Below are positions 28,259-36,685 of a stretch of DNA of 64,000 nucleotides, piece after piece; within the stretch, counting starts at the first letter, position 1; every line of letters begins with the position of its first letter. Origin of the DNA: Mesorhizobium sp. B2-3-4 (GTDB lineage Bacteria; Pseudomonadota; Alphaproteobacteria; Rhizobiales; Rhizobiaceae); the NCBI RefSeq assembly GCF_006442315.1, contig NZ_VFVY01000005.1, forward strand, positions 124,001 to 188,000, read 5' to 3'. The notes beneath the pieces are model-generated. The model was given only the letters and a program-made list of their open reading frames with translations, searched no databases and was not told the origin of the DNA. A program made the position numbers and the translations under genes.

Positions 28259-28371
28259 CTAGAGCAATTTCAGGAAAAGTGCGTAGCGGTTTTCCGTCCG
28301 GAATTGCGAAGAAACAAAGAGTTAGAGTGGGTCGGCGGTTCTACCAAAACGCTGAACCGCTCCAGGAGGCA
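28259..28371. repeat. Rhizobial intergenic repeat, copy 2 (gguB-gguC gap), longer form
   Basis: TAGAGCAATTTCAGGAAAAG (28260 on) aligns with copy 1 to about 28327, then continues into an extra inverted repeat: GCGGTTC at about 28333 and GAACCGC at about 28358. The rest of the 307-base gap 28243-28549 shows no gene or clear terminator. Confidence 0.75.
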
Positions 28372-28549
28372 TACGGGTTCTAGATCGCGAAGCTGCCGGC
28401 AGCCCGTCGGCGCCAAGAAGTCCGGGGAAGGACCAGGCTCGCGAGCGCAATCCGGACGAAGCGTTTCAACCGTGGCGCCATCCCGTGCCGCGCCGGTGAG
28501 GATTTTGCCGATTGGCAGCCGGATACAGATAAATGAGAGAGGACTGACC

Positions 28550-29542
28550 ATGCTGATCTCGCAGATTCTCGACGACGCCGAGACGATCCGTGTCGTTGCC
28601 CGCAGCGGCGGCAAGACCCGTGTCATCAATGGCGCGCGCAGCGTCTATTCGCTGGCCATGGAGGCCGCCCGCACCGGCGTCGGCCTGACCGCCCTGATCG
28701 AACGCAAGGGGCTTGGCGAGACGATCGATCTCGAGGCCGCCTACAAGAGGGGCCGCCTCCTGTCGCCGATCAATCACCCCGATCCGGCGCACCTGCACCT
28801 GACCGGCACCGGGCTGACGCATCTGGGTTCGGCGGCGACGCGCGATTCCATGCACAAGAAGCTCAGCGACGGCGGCGAGGAGCAGCTCACCGATTCCATG
28901 AAGATGTTCCGCATGGGGCTGGAAGGCGGCAAACCCGCGAAAGGCCAGGTCGGTGTGCAGCCGGAATGGTTCTACAAGGGCAACGGCACCATGGCGGTCG
29001 CCCCTGGCGCGGCACTCATGTCGCCAGCCTTTGCCAAGGACGCCGGCGAAGAACCCGAGGTCGCGGGGATCTACGTCATCGGCGACGACGGCGCGCCGTT
29101 CCGCGTCGGCTTCACCTTGTCAAACGAATTCTCGGACCATGTGACCGAGCGCGTGAACTATCTCTTCCTCGCCCACTCCAAGCTGCGCAACGCTTCCTTC
29201 GGACCGGAGATCCTGATCGGAGACCTGCCTTCGGACATCCGCGGCACGTCGCGCATCATGCGCGACGGCAAGACTTTGTGGGAGAAGCCGTTCCTGTCGG
29301 GCGAGACGAACATGTCGCACACCATCGCCAATCTCGAACACCATCACTTTAAATATTCGGCCTTCCGCCAGCCCGGCGACGTGCATGTGCATATGTTCGG
29401 CACCGCCACGCTGTCCTTCGCCGACGGCATCACGACGCAGGCCGGCGACGTGTTCGAGATCGAGGCCGGCGATTTCGGGCTGCCGCTGCGCAACCCGCTC
29501 GAGATCGAAAAGCCGGTGAAGGTAGCGGTGAAAGCGCTGTAG
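28550..29542 (+). CDS. gguC: GguC/AraD1-family protein (fumarylacetoacetase-like fold)
   Basis: A 330-residue protein. The C-terminal half carries FAH-fold features (GIYVIGDDGAPFRVGFTLSN with acidic metal ligands, ILIGDLPSDIRGTSRI, GDVHVHMFGTATLSF). The family includes GguC from the Agrobacterium chvE operon and AraD1 proteins proposed as L-2-keto-3-deoxyarabonate dehydratases in pentose oxidation, which would fit the sugar-uptake context. GAGAGAGGA lies just before ATG 28550. An upstream in-frame extension runs through the repeat and is rejected. Confidence 0.88.
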   Translation: MLISQILDDAETIRVVARSGGKTRVINGARSVYSLAMEAARTGVGLTALIERKGLGETIDLEAAYKRGRLLSPINHPDPAHLHLTGTGLTHLGSAATRDSMHKKLSDGGEEQLTDSMKMFRMGLEGGKPAKGQVGVQPEWFYKGNGTMAVAPGAALMSPAFAKDAGEEPEVAGIYVIGDDGAPFRVGFTLSNEFSDHVTERVNYLFLAHSKLRNASFGPEILIGDLPSDIRGTSRIMRDGKTLWEKPFLSGETNMSHTIANLEHHHFKYSAFRQPGDVHVHMFGTATLSFADGITTQAGDVFEIEAGDFGLPLRNPLEIEKPVKVAVKAL

Positions 29543-29568
29543 GATAGGGCGGACGTTCGGGGGACGGA

Positions 29569-30021
29569 ATGAAGCGCATCCGGCTGGGGCTAGCATCCAC
29601 AGGCTTGGTGCTGGCGTTCGCCTGCTTCTCCTCGACCGCTTTCGCCGCTGGAAAATGCAGCCCAAAAACCTACCGTGAAGCCCGGTCGGCAATGTCGAGC
29701 CGTCTTCTGGCCACCGGATACTCCAAGACCCAGATGGACTTCCTCATGCGAAATGCGGATCGCATGACATCCGCGTTGCCCGCAACCGCGCTGAACGATA
29801 GCGGCCAGGACTGCGGCCTCGACTCCGCGAGAGCGCATGTCCTTGGGTGCCTTGACAGGCAATTGTTCCCATTGGGCGCGGGCTCAAGCTCTCCACTCGA
29901 TGAAATGAAGCAGACCAAGGGCTTCTGGGGCAAGAAGCGCCTGAGCGTGCGGGAGCTGCTCTTTATCGGCCATTTCCATTCCTGCCTTGCCGCGGCGGAA
30001 GAATGTCTCTTCCGCCACTGA
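29569..30021 (+). CDS. Secreted small protein with conserved-looking cysteines
   Basis: A 150-residue protein with a signal peptide cut near AFA-AGKC. The mature part has five Cys (GKCSP, DCGLD, LGCLD, HSCLAA and EECLF), suggesting disulfides in the periplasm. GGGGGACGG lies before ATG 29569. It is 26 bases after gguC on the same strand and convergent with the deaminase gene. I do not recognise the family. Confidence 0.7.
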   Translation: MKRIRLGLASTGLVLAFACFSSTAFAAGKCSPKTYREARSAMSSRLLATGYSKTQMDFLMRNADRMTSALPATALNDSGQDCGLDSARAHVLGCLDRQLFPLGAGSSSPLDEMKQTKGFWGKKRLSVRELLFIGHFHSCLAAAEECLFRH

Positions 30022-30036
30022 CCCGACCGACGAGGA

Positions 30037-31131
30037 TTACCGCGCGGCGCGGAAATGCTTGGAGAGCTTCAGGCCCTGGGCCTGGTAGTTCGAGCCAAGG
30101 TCCGTGCCGTAGAGCGCTTGCGGGCGCTTCAGCATGTGCTCGTAGACCAGGCGGCCGACGATCTGGCCGTGGTCGAGGATGAAGGGCACTTCGTGGCTGC
30201 GCACTTCGAGCACCGCCCGGCTGCCGGTGCCGCCGGCCGCCGAATGCCCGAAACCCGGGTCGAAAAAGCCGGCATAGTGGACACGGAACTCGCCGACCAG
30301 TGGATCGAAGGGCGTCATCTCGGCGGCGTAGAGCGGTGGCACATGCACCGCCTCTTGGCTGACGAGGATGTAGAACTCGTCCGGATCGAGCACCAGCTCG
30401 CCGGCGCCGCTCTTGTGGATCGGCTCCCAGAAATCGACGACGTCCTGGGCGGCCCGCTTGTCGACATCGACCAGGCCGGCGTGGTGCTTGCCGCGATAGC
30501 CCACCAGTCCGTCCTTGTCGCCATTGAGGTCTATCGAGAGCGCGATGCCGCCGCCGGAAATGTTGGGCGGATCGGTGGCGACCAGCATTTCCGCGTCGTG
30601 CAATTCATGCAGTTCGGCCTCCGACAGCAGCGCATTGCCGGTGCGGAAGCGGATTTGCGACAAGCGCGAACCGGTGCGCACGACGATCGGGAAGGTGCGT
30701 GGGCTGACTTCGAGATAGAGCTGGCCGTTATAGCCGGCGGCGATCTTGTCGAACTCGTGACCGCGATCGGTCATGACACGGGTGAAGATGTCGAGCCGCC
30801 CGGTCGAGCTCTTGGGGTTGGCGGAAGCCGACACGTTCGAGGGCAGCGCAAGGCTTTCGAGCAGCGGCACGATGTAGACGCAGCCCGTTTCCAGCACCGC
30901 GCCATCGGCGAGGCTGAACTCATGCAGCTTCAGCCGATCGAGTTTGTCGGCGACTCGATGATCGGGACCGGGCAGGAAGGAGGCGCGGACGCGGAACGCC
31001 TTGTCGCCCAGCCTCAGGTCAAGGCTCGCCGGCTGGATCTGGTCGCCATCGAGCGCATGCGGCGACTTCAGCGCGCCGGACTGGAACAGCGCCGAAATGT
31101 CCTGATCGGGAAGAATGCCTGTCTGCCGCAA
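30037..31131 (-). CDS. dcd: 2'-deoxycytidine 5'-triphosphate deaminase (long, two-domain form)
   Basis: A 364-residue cytoplasmic enzyme that deaminates dCTP to dUTP for thymidylate synthesis. It has two tandem dUTPase/Dcd-like domains. The first contains QIQPASLDLRLGD and SSTGRLDIFTRVMTD; the second contains GHSAAGGTGSRAVLEVRSHEVPF with the catalytic-type Glu. The long form is typical of alphaproteobacteria. TTG 31131 is preferred because AAGGAG lies 7 bases before it; the frame is also open to a TTG at 31179 without a ribosome site. Confidence 0.88.
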   Translation of the reverse strand: MRQTGILPDQDISALFQSGALKSPHALDGDQIQPASLDLRLGDKAFRVRASFLPGPDHRVADKLDRLKLHEFSLADGAVLETGCVYIVPLLESLALPSNVSASANPKSSTGRLDIFTRVMTDRGHEFDKIAAGYNGQLYLEVSPRTFPIVVRTGSRLSQIRFRTGNALLSEAELHELHDAEMLVATDPPNISGGGIALSIDLNGDKDGLVGYRGKHHAGLVDVDKRAAQDVVDFWEPIHKSGAGELVLDPDEFYILVSQEAVHVPPLYAAEMTPFDPLVGEFRVHYAGFFDPGFGHSAAGGTGSRAVLEVRSHEVPFILDHGQIVGRLVYEHMLKRPQALYGTDLGSNYQAQGLKLSKHFRAAR

Positions 31132-31274
31132 GGCTTCGCTCCTTAGCGACGATTTTCTTGCCGCAGGTTCTCGCCGCAAAACCGTGGGACACTTTTGCGG
31201 AACCTGCCTGGTACAAACCTCTTAATGAAGCCGGCAATTGACGCAAGCGTGGCGCGGGTCTAAAGGGTCGTTAT

Positions 31275-31327
31275 CCCGTGGTGATTTGGCCGGTCGGCTT
31301 GCAGCCACGTTAAACAAGTCGCTAAAG
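31275..31327 (+). promoter_or_regulatory. SAM-II riboswitch (metA-type RNA) before metZ
   Basis: Matches the compact alphaproteobacterial SAM-II class. P1 pairs CGTGG (31277-31281) with CCACG (31305-31309). The loop begins TGATTTGG, the 3' side has GGCTTGCAGCC, and the downstream GCTAAA (31321-31326) forms the pseudoknot strand. It lies 76 bases before metZ and is followed by an intrinsic terminator, so S-adenosylmethionine binding should reduce metZ transcription. Confidence 0.93.
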
Positions 31328-31354
31328 GACCGTCGGGCCGCAAGGCCGTATGGA

Positions 31355-31385
31355 CCGGTTGCGACTTTTCGCGGCCGGTTTTTTT
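31355..31385 (+). terminator. Riboswitch-controlled intrinsic terminator
   Basis: CCGGTTGCGA (31355-31364) pairs with TCGCGGCCGG (31369-31378) with two G-U pairs and a CTTT loop, then seven T. A smaller GGCC-GCAA-GGCC hairpin (31336-31347) sits between it and the aptamer and could take part in switching. It ends 17 bases before metZ. Confidence 0.88.
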
Positions 31386-31402
31386 GTGTTTGGACAGGGA
31401 CG

Positions 31403-32593
31403 ATGACGAGCAAGACGCGCAACTGGAAGCCTCAAACCGCACTCGTGCATGGCGGAACCCTGCGTTCCCAATTCGGCGAAACCGCCGAGGCGATATACCT
31501 CACCCAGGGCTATGTCTATGAGAGCGCCCAGGCGGCGGAAGCCCGCTTCAAGGGCGAGGAGCCGGGCTTCATCTATTCGCGCTATGCCAATCCGACCGTC
31601 GACATGTTCGAAAAGCGCATGTGCGCGCTCGAAGGCGCCGAGGACGCGCGCGCCACGGCGTCGGGCATGGCGGCGGTGACGGCGGCACTCCTGTGCAGCG
31701 TCAAGGCGGGCGATCATATCGTGGCGGCGCGCGCGCTGTTCGGCTCCTGCCGCTGGGTGGTCGAGACGTTGGCGCCGCGCTACGGCATCGAGGCCACCTT
31801 GGTCGACGGCACCGACATCGCCAATTGGGAAAAGGCGGTCCGGCCGAACACCAAGCTGTTCTTCCTGGAAAGCCCGACCAATCCGACGCTGGAAGTCGTC
31901 GACATCGCCGCTGTCGCGTCGCTCGCCAATTCGATCGGCGCGCGGCTCGTCGTCGACAATGTCTTCGCCACGCCGCTGCAGCAGAAGCCGTTGCAGCTTG
32001 GCGCGCATGTCGTGGTCTACTCCGCCACCAAGCATATTGACGGCCAGGGCCGCTGCCTGGGCGGCGTCATCCTGTCGGACAAGAAGTGGATCGACGAGAA
32101 TTTGCACGACTATTTCCGCCACACCGGGCCCAGCCTGTCGCCGTTCAACGCCTGGACCTTGCTCAAAGGCCTGGAGACGCTGCCGGTGCGCGTGCGCCAG
32201 CAGACCGAAAGCGCGGGCAAGATCGCCGACTTCCTGGCCGAGCAGCCGCAGATCGCCCGCGTCATCTATCCCGGCCGCGCCGACCACCCGCAGGCCGCTA
32301 TCGTCAAGAAGCAGATGTCGGGCGGCTCGACGCTGATCTGCCTTGACGTCAAGGGGGGCAAGCAGGCGGCCTTTGCCCTGCAGAACGCCCTCGACATCGT
32401 GCTGATCTCGAACAATCTCGGCGACGCCAAGAGCCTGATCACCCATCCGGCGACGACGACGCACAAGAATTTGAGCGACGAGGCCCGCGCCGAACTCGGC
32501 ATCGGACCTGGCACGCTCAGGCTGTCGGTCGGCCTGGAAGACACCGACGACCTGCTGGAGGATATCGCGCAGGCGTTGAAGGCGGCCAAATAG
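31403..32593 (+). CDS. metZ: O-succinylhomoserine sulfhydrylase
   Basis: A 396-residue PLP enzyme making homocysteine from O-succinylhomoserine and sulfide. Family motifs are FIYSRYANPTVDMFEKRM, the Gly-rich ATASGMAAVTAAL, and the PLP lysine in VVYSATKHIDGQGR; ISLAENLG-type residues appear as LISNNLGDAKSLITHPATTTH. ATG 31403 lies very close to AGGGA (31396-31400), an unusually short spacing. It is controlled by the SAM-II riboswitch upstream. Confidence 0.94.
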   Translation: MTSKTRNWKPQTALVHGGTLRSQFGETAEAIYLTQGYVYESAQAAEARFKGEEPGFIYSRYANPTVDMFEKRMCALEGAEDARATASGMAAVTAALLCSVKAGDHIVAARALFGSCRWVVETLAPRYGIEATLVDGTDIANWEKAVRPNTKLFFLESPTNPTLEVVDIAAVASLANSIGARLVVDNVFATPLQQKPLQLGAHVVVYSATKHIDGQGRCLGGVILSDKKWIDENLHDYFRHTGPSLSPFNAWTLLKGLETLPVRVRQQTESAGKIADFLAEQPQIARVIYPGRADHPQAAIVKKQMSGGSTLICLDVKGGKQAAFALQNALDIVLISNNLGDAKSLITHPATTTHKNLSDEARAELGIGPGTLRLSVGLEDTDDLLEDIAQALKAAK

Positions 32594-32622
32594 CTGTCCG
32601 CAGCAGATGGCAGGGCGGAGAG

Positions 32623-32949
32623 TTACAAACCCACCGCCTTGCGCAGCGCGTCGTTCATGCGCGTCTGCCAGCCATCGCCATCGGCCTTGAAACGGTCGAG
32701 AACATCGGCGTCGAGCCGCAACTGCACGGCACGCTTGGGCCGCGCAAGCGGCGGCCGGCCAGCCTTGCGGCGCGAGACGACATCGGTCGGCTGCGCATCC
32801 GGGTCGGCCTTCGCCGCGGCGGTGACCGCGGCATCTTCTTCGTCGGTCATCGCTGCAAGCGCCTTGCTGGCCAGCGCCAAAGCATCGGCGCGTGACTGTT
32901 CCGGCGCAGTAGCCTCACGACGTACGATCGTCTTAGAGGTTTTCGACAT
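32623..32949 (-). CDS. brnA: BrnA-type antitoxin
   Basis: A 108-residue antitoxin. Its C-terminal ribbon-helix-helix (KRAVQLRLDADVLDRFKADGDGWQTRMNDALRKAV) is the hallmark of BrnA, which binds BrnT and represses the operon. The start ATG 32949 overlaps the restored end of brnT by about 17 bases, the usual BrnT-BrnA arrangement. The gene is intact although its toxin partner is frameshifted. Confidence 0.88.
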   Translation of the reverse strand: MSKTSKTIVRREATAPEQSRADALALASKALAAMTDEEDAAVTAAAKADPDAQPTDVVSRRKAGRPPLARPKRAVQLRLDADVLDRFKADGDGWQTRMNDALRKAVGL

Positions 32950-33201
32950 AGTCCTTAATTTCCGGCCTTATGGCCTTACGCAACGAGATAACGCGAATGG
33001 CGTGGTGGGCTCGACATAAACCATGACATAGACGCCAGCCCCAATCAGGCCGATTGCGACAAGGCGATCCTCGCCAAAGTCCTGGCTATCGTCGAGCCTC
33101 ACAAGAGCATTGGCGAAATCGAAGGACGGGGCGATCACAAAGTCCACTCCATGCCTGGACTTGTTGGTCTTCGCCTTGTTTTCATCCCACTCGAATAGCA
33201 T
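32933..33201 (-). pseudogene. brnT: BrnT-type toxin broken by a one-base frameshift near its 3' end
   Basis: The frame from ATG 33201 reads MLFEWDENKAKTNKSRHGVDF and GEDRLVAIGLI, clear BrnT ribonuclease features, up to YVEPTTP. It then goes out of frame and stops at 32968. The neighbouring frame continues IRVISLRKAIRPEIKDYVENL to TAA at 32933-32935, which is the expected BrnT C-terminus. Restoring one base near 33000 gives a normal protein of about 89 residues. ATG 33201 is favoured over 33255 because a promoter lies between them. The truncated toxin would lack the C-terminal conserved Arg/Ser region. Confidence 0.85.
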
Positions 33202-33226
33202 CGCTGCCGCCGCGTTCTGCAAATTA

Positions 33227-33255
33227 TGTATACACAAAAATTGAAACCAAGTCAA
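33227..33255 (-). promoter_or_regulatory. Promoter of the brnTA operon with a palindromic -10 region
   Basis: On the minus strand TTGACT (33255-33250), a 17-base spacer and TATACA (33232-33227) form a near-consensus promoter, placing the transcript start about 20 bases before ATG 33201. GTATAC at 33228-33233 is a palindrome overlapping the -10, and a related TGTATATAC lies at about 33263, both plausible BrnA sites. Confidence 0.7.
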
Positions 33256-33306
33256 TAATATCTGTATATACGATAATTATCTTCGAGATCGAATGGCGCT
33301 CCGGAA

Positions 33307-34458
33307 TCAAGCGCTCGACGGCGTCTCCTCGAGCTCCGCCGCCTTGGTGCGGATGGTCATGGCGTTGCCGCGCCAGTCGACGGCACCGCCGAGCCAGCCG
33401 CGTGCCCAGATGGTCGGAAGCATTGCGTCACGCGCGATCATCGCCGCGACCATGCGCGGCGACAGGTACCAGCCTTTGGACAGAGCGAGCGCGCACTCTG
33501 GAAGGTAGAAGGCAGCCAACACGGCCATCGCGGTTGCCCAGAGGCTGACGCCCGCGCTTGCCGCCGCAAGCAGCGCCAGCGCCAGAGGCACCGCCGCACC
33601 GGTCAGGATCTCGGGTGCGAAGAACAGCGGAAAGGTGACGCGGCGCAGGCGCGCCCAACGGGCCTGGCGCGACCAGATCTCGGCAAGGCTGCGCCGGCCG
33701 AGCGGCTGCTCGAAGGGTGCCGCCACAAGATTGACGCGCAGGCCGAGACCGTTCACCAGCTTGGTCGCGGCCGCGTCCTCGGCGATCTCGGCGGCCAGCG
33801 CGCGAATGCCGCCATTGGCATCCAGCATCGGCTTGTTCCACAGCATGCTCTTGCCCTGGGCAAAGCCGAGGCCGAGCGCCTCCCCGGCATACTGCCAGCG
33901 CGCCTGCAACGTGTTGAGGAAGGCGCATTCGACATCGGCCCAGAAGCCATCCGGCCGCGAACCGATCGGTGTCGAGCAGACAAGGCCGGTGTCGGACCGC
34001 CACGCCGCCATCATGTGCTCGACATAGTCCCTCGGCATCAAGACGTTGGAATCGGCAAAGATGACCCAGTCGTGGCGCGCCGCTTCCCAACCCTTGACGC
34101 AATTGTTGAGCTTTGGATTGGCGCTGACCCGGTCGTCACCGATCAGCAGCCGGGCCGGCACCTTGGGAAACCGGGCAATCGCCCTGTTTATCAGTTTGAC
34201 CACCGGATCATCGGCATGGGCGACGCAGAAGATCAGTTCGTAGCGTGGCCAGGAGAGCGCGAAGGCGCGTTCGAGCGTCTCATGCGTGAACGGCTCGACG
34301 CCACGCGACGGAACGACGATCGAGACCGGTTGCGACTTGCCGGCTGGCGGAGCGATCGTGGTACGCGGTTTCAGCTGTGAAGCGGCGAGCCCAATGCTGG
34401 CGGCGTTTGAAAGGATGAGTGCGGTCGAAAGCGAAGCGGCTATGAAGGTGAGTTCCAT
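33307..34458 (-). CDS. GT21-type ceramide glucosyltransferase-like enzyme
   Basis: A 383-residue membrane glycosyltransferase that attaches a sugar to a lipid such as ceramide or diacylglycerol. An N-terminal helix (about 1-25) precedes a GT-A domain with VSIVVPSRGVEPF, the D-D-D-(Q/R)xxRW series (FADSNV, AEDAAATKLV, RQARWARLRR), then C-terminal helices. Agrobacterium and Mesorhizobium have such enzymes for phosphate-free glycolipids. It is divergent from apaG across a 219-base region holding a 14/16 palindrome TGTCACTTAAATGACA at 34560-34575. Confidence 0.85.
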   Translation of the reverse strand: MELTFIAASLSTALILSNAASIGLAASQLKPRTTIAPPAGKSQPVSIVVPSRGVEPFTHETLERAFALSWPRYELIFCVAHADDPVVKLINRAIARFPKVPARLLIGDDRVSANPKLNNCVKGWEAARHDWVIFADSNVLMPRDYVEHMMAAWRSDTGLVCSTPIGSRPDGFWADVECAFLNTLQARWQYAGEALGLGFAQGKSMLWNKPMLDANGGIRALAAEIAEDAAATKLVNGLGLRVNLVAAPFEQPLGRRSLAEIWSRQARWARLRRVTFPLFFAPEILTGAAVPLALALLAAASAGVSLWATAMAVLAAFYLPECALALSKGWYLSPRMVAAMIARDAMLPTIWARGWLGGAVDWRGNAMTIRTKAAELEETPSSA

Positions 34459-34677
34459 CGCGGTCTGGTCACTCCGGAAAGGCGGCCCGCATCGTGGCCG
34501 TTTTCAACAGTTCGACAGAGCGCCGAGTCGCCCGGTTCGTGCACAGCACCATTGTCGTGTGTCACTTAAATGACATTCTTTGCCGGCACCTGCGCTTGAA
34601 GGCCAGCCGCGACAAGACGCCCATGTTGACCCGCCCGCGGGGAGCGCCGAAAAGTAGGACTTGTTTTGGAGCCGCTC

Positions 34678-35070
34678 ATGTACCGCGTCGTGACGCGCAA
34701 CATCGAAGTGCAGGTCAGGCCGTTCTATCTCGAGGATCGCTCGGATCCCTCTGAGAACCGCTATGTCTGGGGTTATCAGATAACGATCGACAACCAGTCG
34801 GACGAGTTCGTGCAGTTGCTGTCGCGCTACTGGCACATCACCGACGGCGCGGGCCGCGTCGAGGAAGTGCGCGGGCCGGGCGTTGTCGGCGACCAGCCGG
34901 AACTCAATCCCGGCGACAGCTATCAGTATACGTCCGGCTGCCCGCTCTCGACGCCGTCCGGGATCATGGTCGGGCGCTACACGATGCGCAACAAGCGCGG
35001 CGAGACGTTCGACATCGCGATTCCCGCTTTCTCACTCGACCTGCCGGGGACGAAGCGGACGGTGAATTAG
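34678..35070 (+). CDS. apaG: ApaG (Co2+/Mg2+ efflux-associated fibronectin-III-like protein)
   Basis: A 130-residue single-domain protein with the ApaG signatures [33 protein letters not shown] and [17 protein letters not shown] [20 protein letters not shown] (34667-34670) lies 7 bases before ATG 34678. ApaG function is poorly defined. Confidence 0.93.
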   Translation: MYRVVTRNIEVQVRPFYLEDRSDPSENRYVWGYQITIDNQSDEFVQLLSRYWHITDGAGRVEEVRGPGVVGDQPELNPGDSYQYTSGCPLSTPSGIMVGRYTMRNKRGETFDIAIPAFSLDLPGTKRTVN

Positions 35071-35125
35071 GCACGGCTTAGCCTTCTTCCCGTTGACGGG
35101 GACAAGACGGCCCGAAGCGGCGACG

Positions 35126-36595
35126 TCACGCCGTCGCGGTCCGCTGCCAGATAGCCAGGCTGACGAGGATCAACAGTGCCGCAGCGGCTGCGATCACGCC
35201 GAAAAAGGCGTGGTCGAATGCCGTGCTCGCAAGGCCGGCCAAGGCCGCGCCATCCGCGGGCGCCAGGCGCTCGGCGATCAGCAGCGCCTCATCCAGGCTG
35301 TCGCCCGCCTGCGCGGCGATCCCTCGCGGCAGCACCAGGGCATGGGTGTAGAGCGCCGACATCAGGGAGCCGAGAAAGGCAATGCCGAGCGCGCCGCCAA
35401 GCTCGAAGGAAACTTCCTCGATGGAGGCCGCCATGCCTGCTCTTTCCTCCGGAGCGGACAGCATGATGACGCTGGAGGCAGCCGTCATGGCCGCGCCGAA
35501 GCCGAAGCCCATCAGCGACAGCGCGCCGAGCCACAGCCAGGTCTCGCCCCGATAGACCAGCAGGTAGGCGACAAGCATCGCCCCGGCCAGCAGCAACGAG
35601 GACCACAGAACGCGCACCGCTCCGACCCGGGGCAGCGCCAGGCCGGTGAGCGGGCCGGCGATGAACGCGGCGAGCGGTATCGGCAGGATGATCAGGCCGG
35701 CCTGCAGCGGCGAATGGCCGAGCACGAGCTGCAGACGCTGGCTGAACACCAGCTCGACGCCGATCAAGGCAGCCGACGCCACCACGGCCGTCGCGACGCC
35801 GGCCGAGAAGCGCGGATCGGCAAAAAGCGAAAAATCGATCAGCGGCGTGCGGCTGGCAAGCTGGCGGCGCACGAAGACGACCATGGCGACGAGACCGACG
35901 GCAAAAGCGAGCGCCGCGGCCAGCCAGGACGGATCGCGCTTGGCGAATTCCTTGACGGCGTAGGTCAGGCCGATCAGACCGACCATGACCTGAAGGGAGC
36001 CGATCAGATCCCAGGGATGATCGCTGTTGCCCGGCCTGTTGGGCAGCAGGGTCATGCCGGCAAGCAGGGCGACAAGCACCACCGGCACATTGATCAGGAA
36101 GACCGAGCCCCACCAGAAATGCTCCAGCAGCGCGCCGCCGACGACCGGTCCGAACGCAGCGCCGCCGGACGCCACGGCCGCCCATACACCGATGGCGAAT
36201 GCACGCTCCTTCTCGTCGGTGAAGGTCAGCCGGATCAGCGACAGCGTGGCCGGCATCATCATGGCGGCACCGACCGCGAGCAGTGCACGCGCGGCGATCA
36301 GCCAGGCCGGAGTCGGCGAAAAGGCCGCGCAGAGCGACGCCAGCCCGAACACGACGAGGCCGGCGATGAACATGCGCTTGTGGCCGAGTCTATCCCCCAG
36401 CGTGCCGACGCCCGGCAGCAGGCCCGCGACCACCAGCGGATAGGCGTTGATGATCCAGAGCTTCTCGGTCGCCGTCGCCCTGAGGTCGTGCGTCAGGGTC
36501 GGAAGCGCGGTGTAGAGGACCGTCATGTCGATGACGATCAAGAACAGCGCGCTCGACACGATGGCCAGAACCAGCCAACGGTTGGACAGGGACAT
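35126..36595 (-). CDS. MFS drug efflux transporter, DHA2 (14-helix) type
   Basis: A 489-residue inner-membrane antiporter with about 14 helices. DHA2 motifs include IDMTVLYTALPTLTHDL in helix 1, GDRLGHKRMFIAGL (motif A) and the antiporter motif in FGPVVGGALLEHFWW. It resembles QacA/SmvA multidrug exporters. It is divergent from a TetR gene; the palindrome at 36656-36669 lies between them, so TetR repression relieved by a toxic substrate is the expected control. Confidence 0.9.
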   Translation of the reverse strand: MSLSNRWLVLAIVSSALFLIVIDMTVLYTALPTLTHDLRATATEKLWIINAYPLVVAGLLPGVGTLGDRLGHKRMFIAGLVVFGLASLCAAFSPTPAWLIAARALLAVGAAMMMPATLSLIRLTFTDEKERAFAIGVWAAVASGGAAFGPVVGGALLEHFWWGSVFLINVPVVLVALLAGMTLLPNRPGNSDHPWDLIGSLQVMVGLIGLTYAVKEFAKRDPSWLAAALAFAVGLVAMVVFVRRQLASRTPLIDFSLFADPRFSAGVATAVVASAALIGVELVFSQRLQLVLGHSPLQAGLIILPIPLAAFIAGPLTGLALPRVGAVRVLWSSLLLAGAMLVAYLLVYRGETWLWLGALSLMGFGFGAAMTAASSVIMLSAPEERAGMAASIEEVSFELGGALGIAFLGSLMSALYTHALVLPRGIAAQAGDSLDEALLIAERLAPADGAALAGLASTAFDHAFFGVIAAAAALLILVSLAIWQRTATA

Positions 36596-36655
36596 GACGG
36601 CTTCCTTCAGCGTACAGTCAATCGTGGCCTTGAACGGCCACGGGCACGCATATAA

Positions 36656-36669
36656 ATACGATCGTATTC
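36656..36669. promoter_or_regulatory. Perfect 14-bp palindrome, probable TetR operator
   Basis: AATACGATCGTATT is a perfect palindrome in the 90-base divergent region between the MFS and tetR genes. TTGAAC at 36631-36636 with TAAATA at 36654-36659 (17-base spacer) is a possible tetR promoter that the operator would overlap. It lies 17 bases before the tetR start. Confidence 0.8.
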
Positions 36670-36685
36670 AAATGGAAGAGGCTTG

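Noticed and set aside
33202..33255. Longer BrnT start at 33255
   Set aside because: The -35 and -10 elements lie within 33227-33255, so that codon would not be in the transcript.
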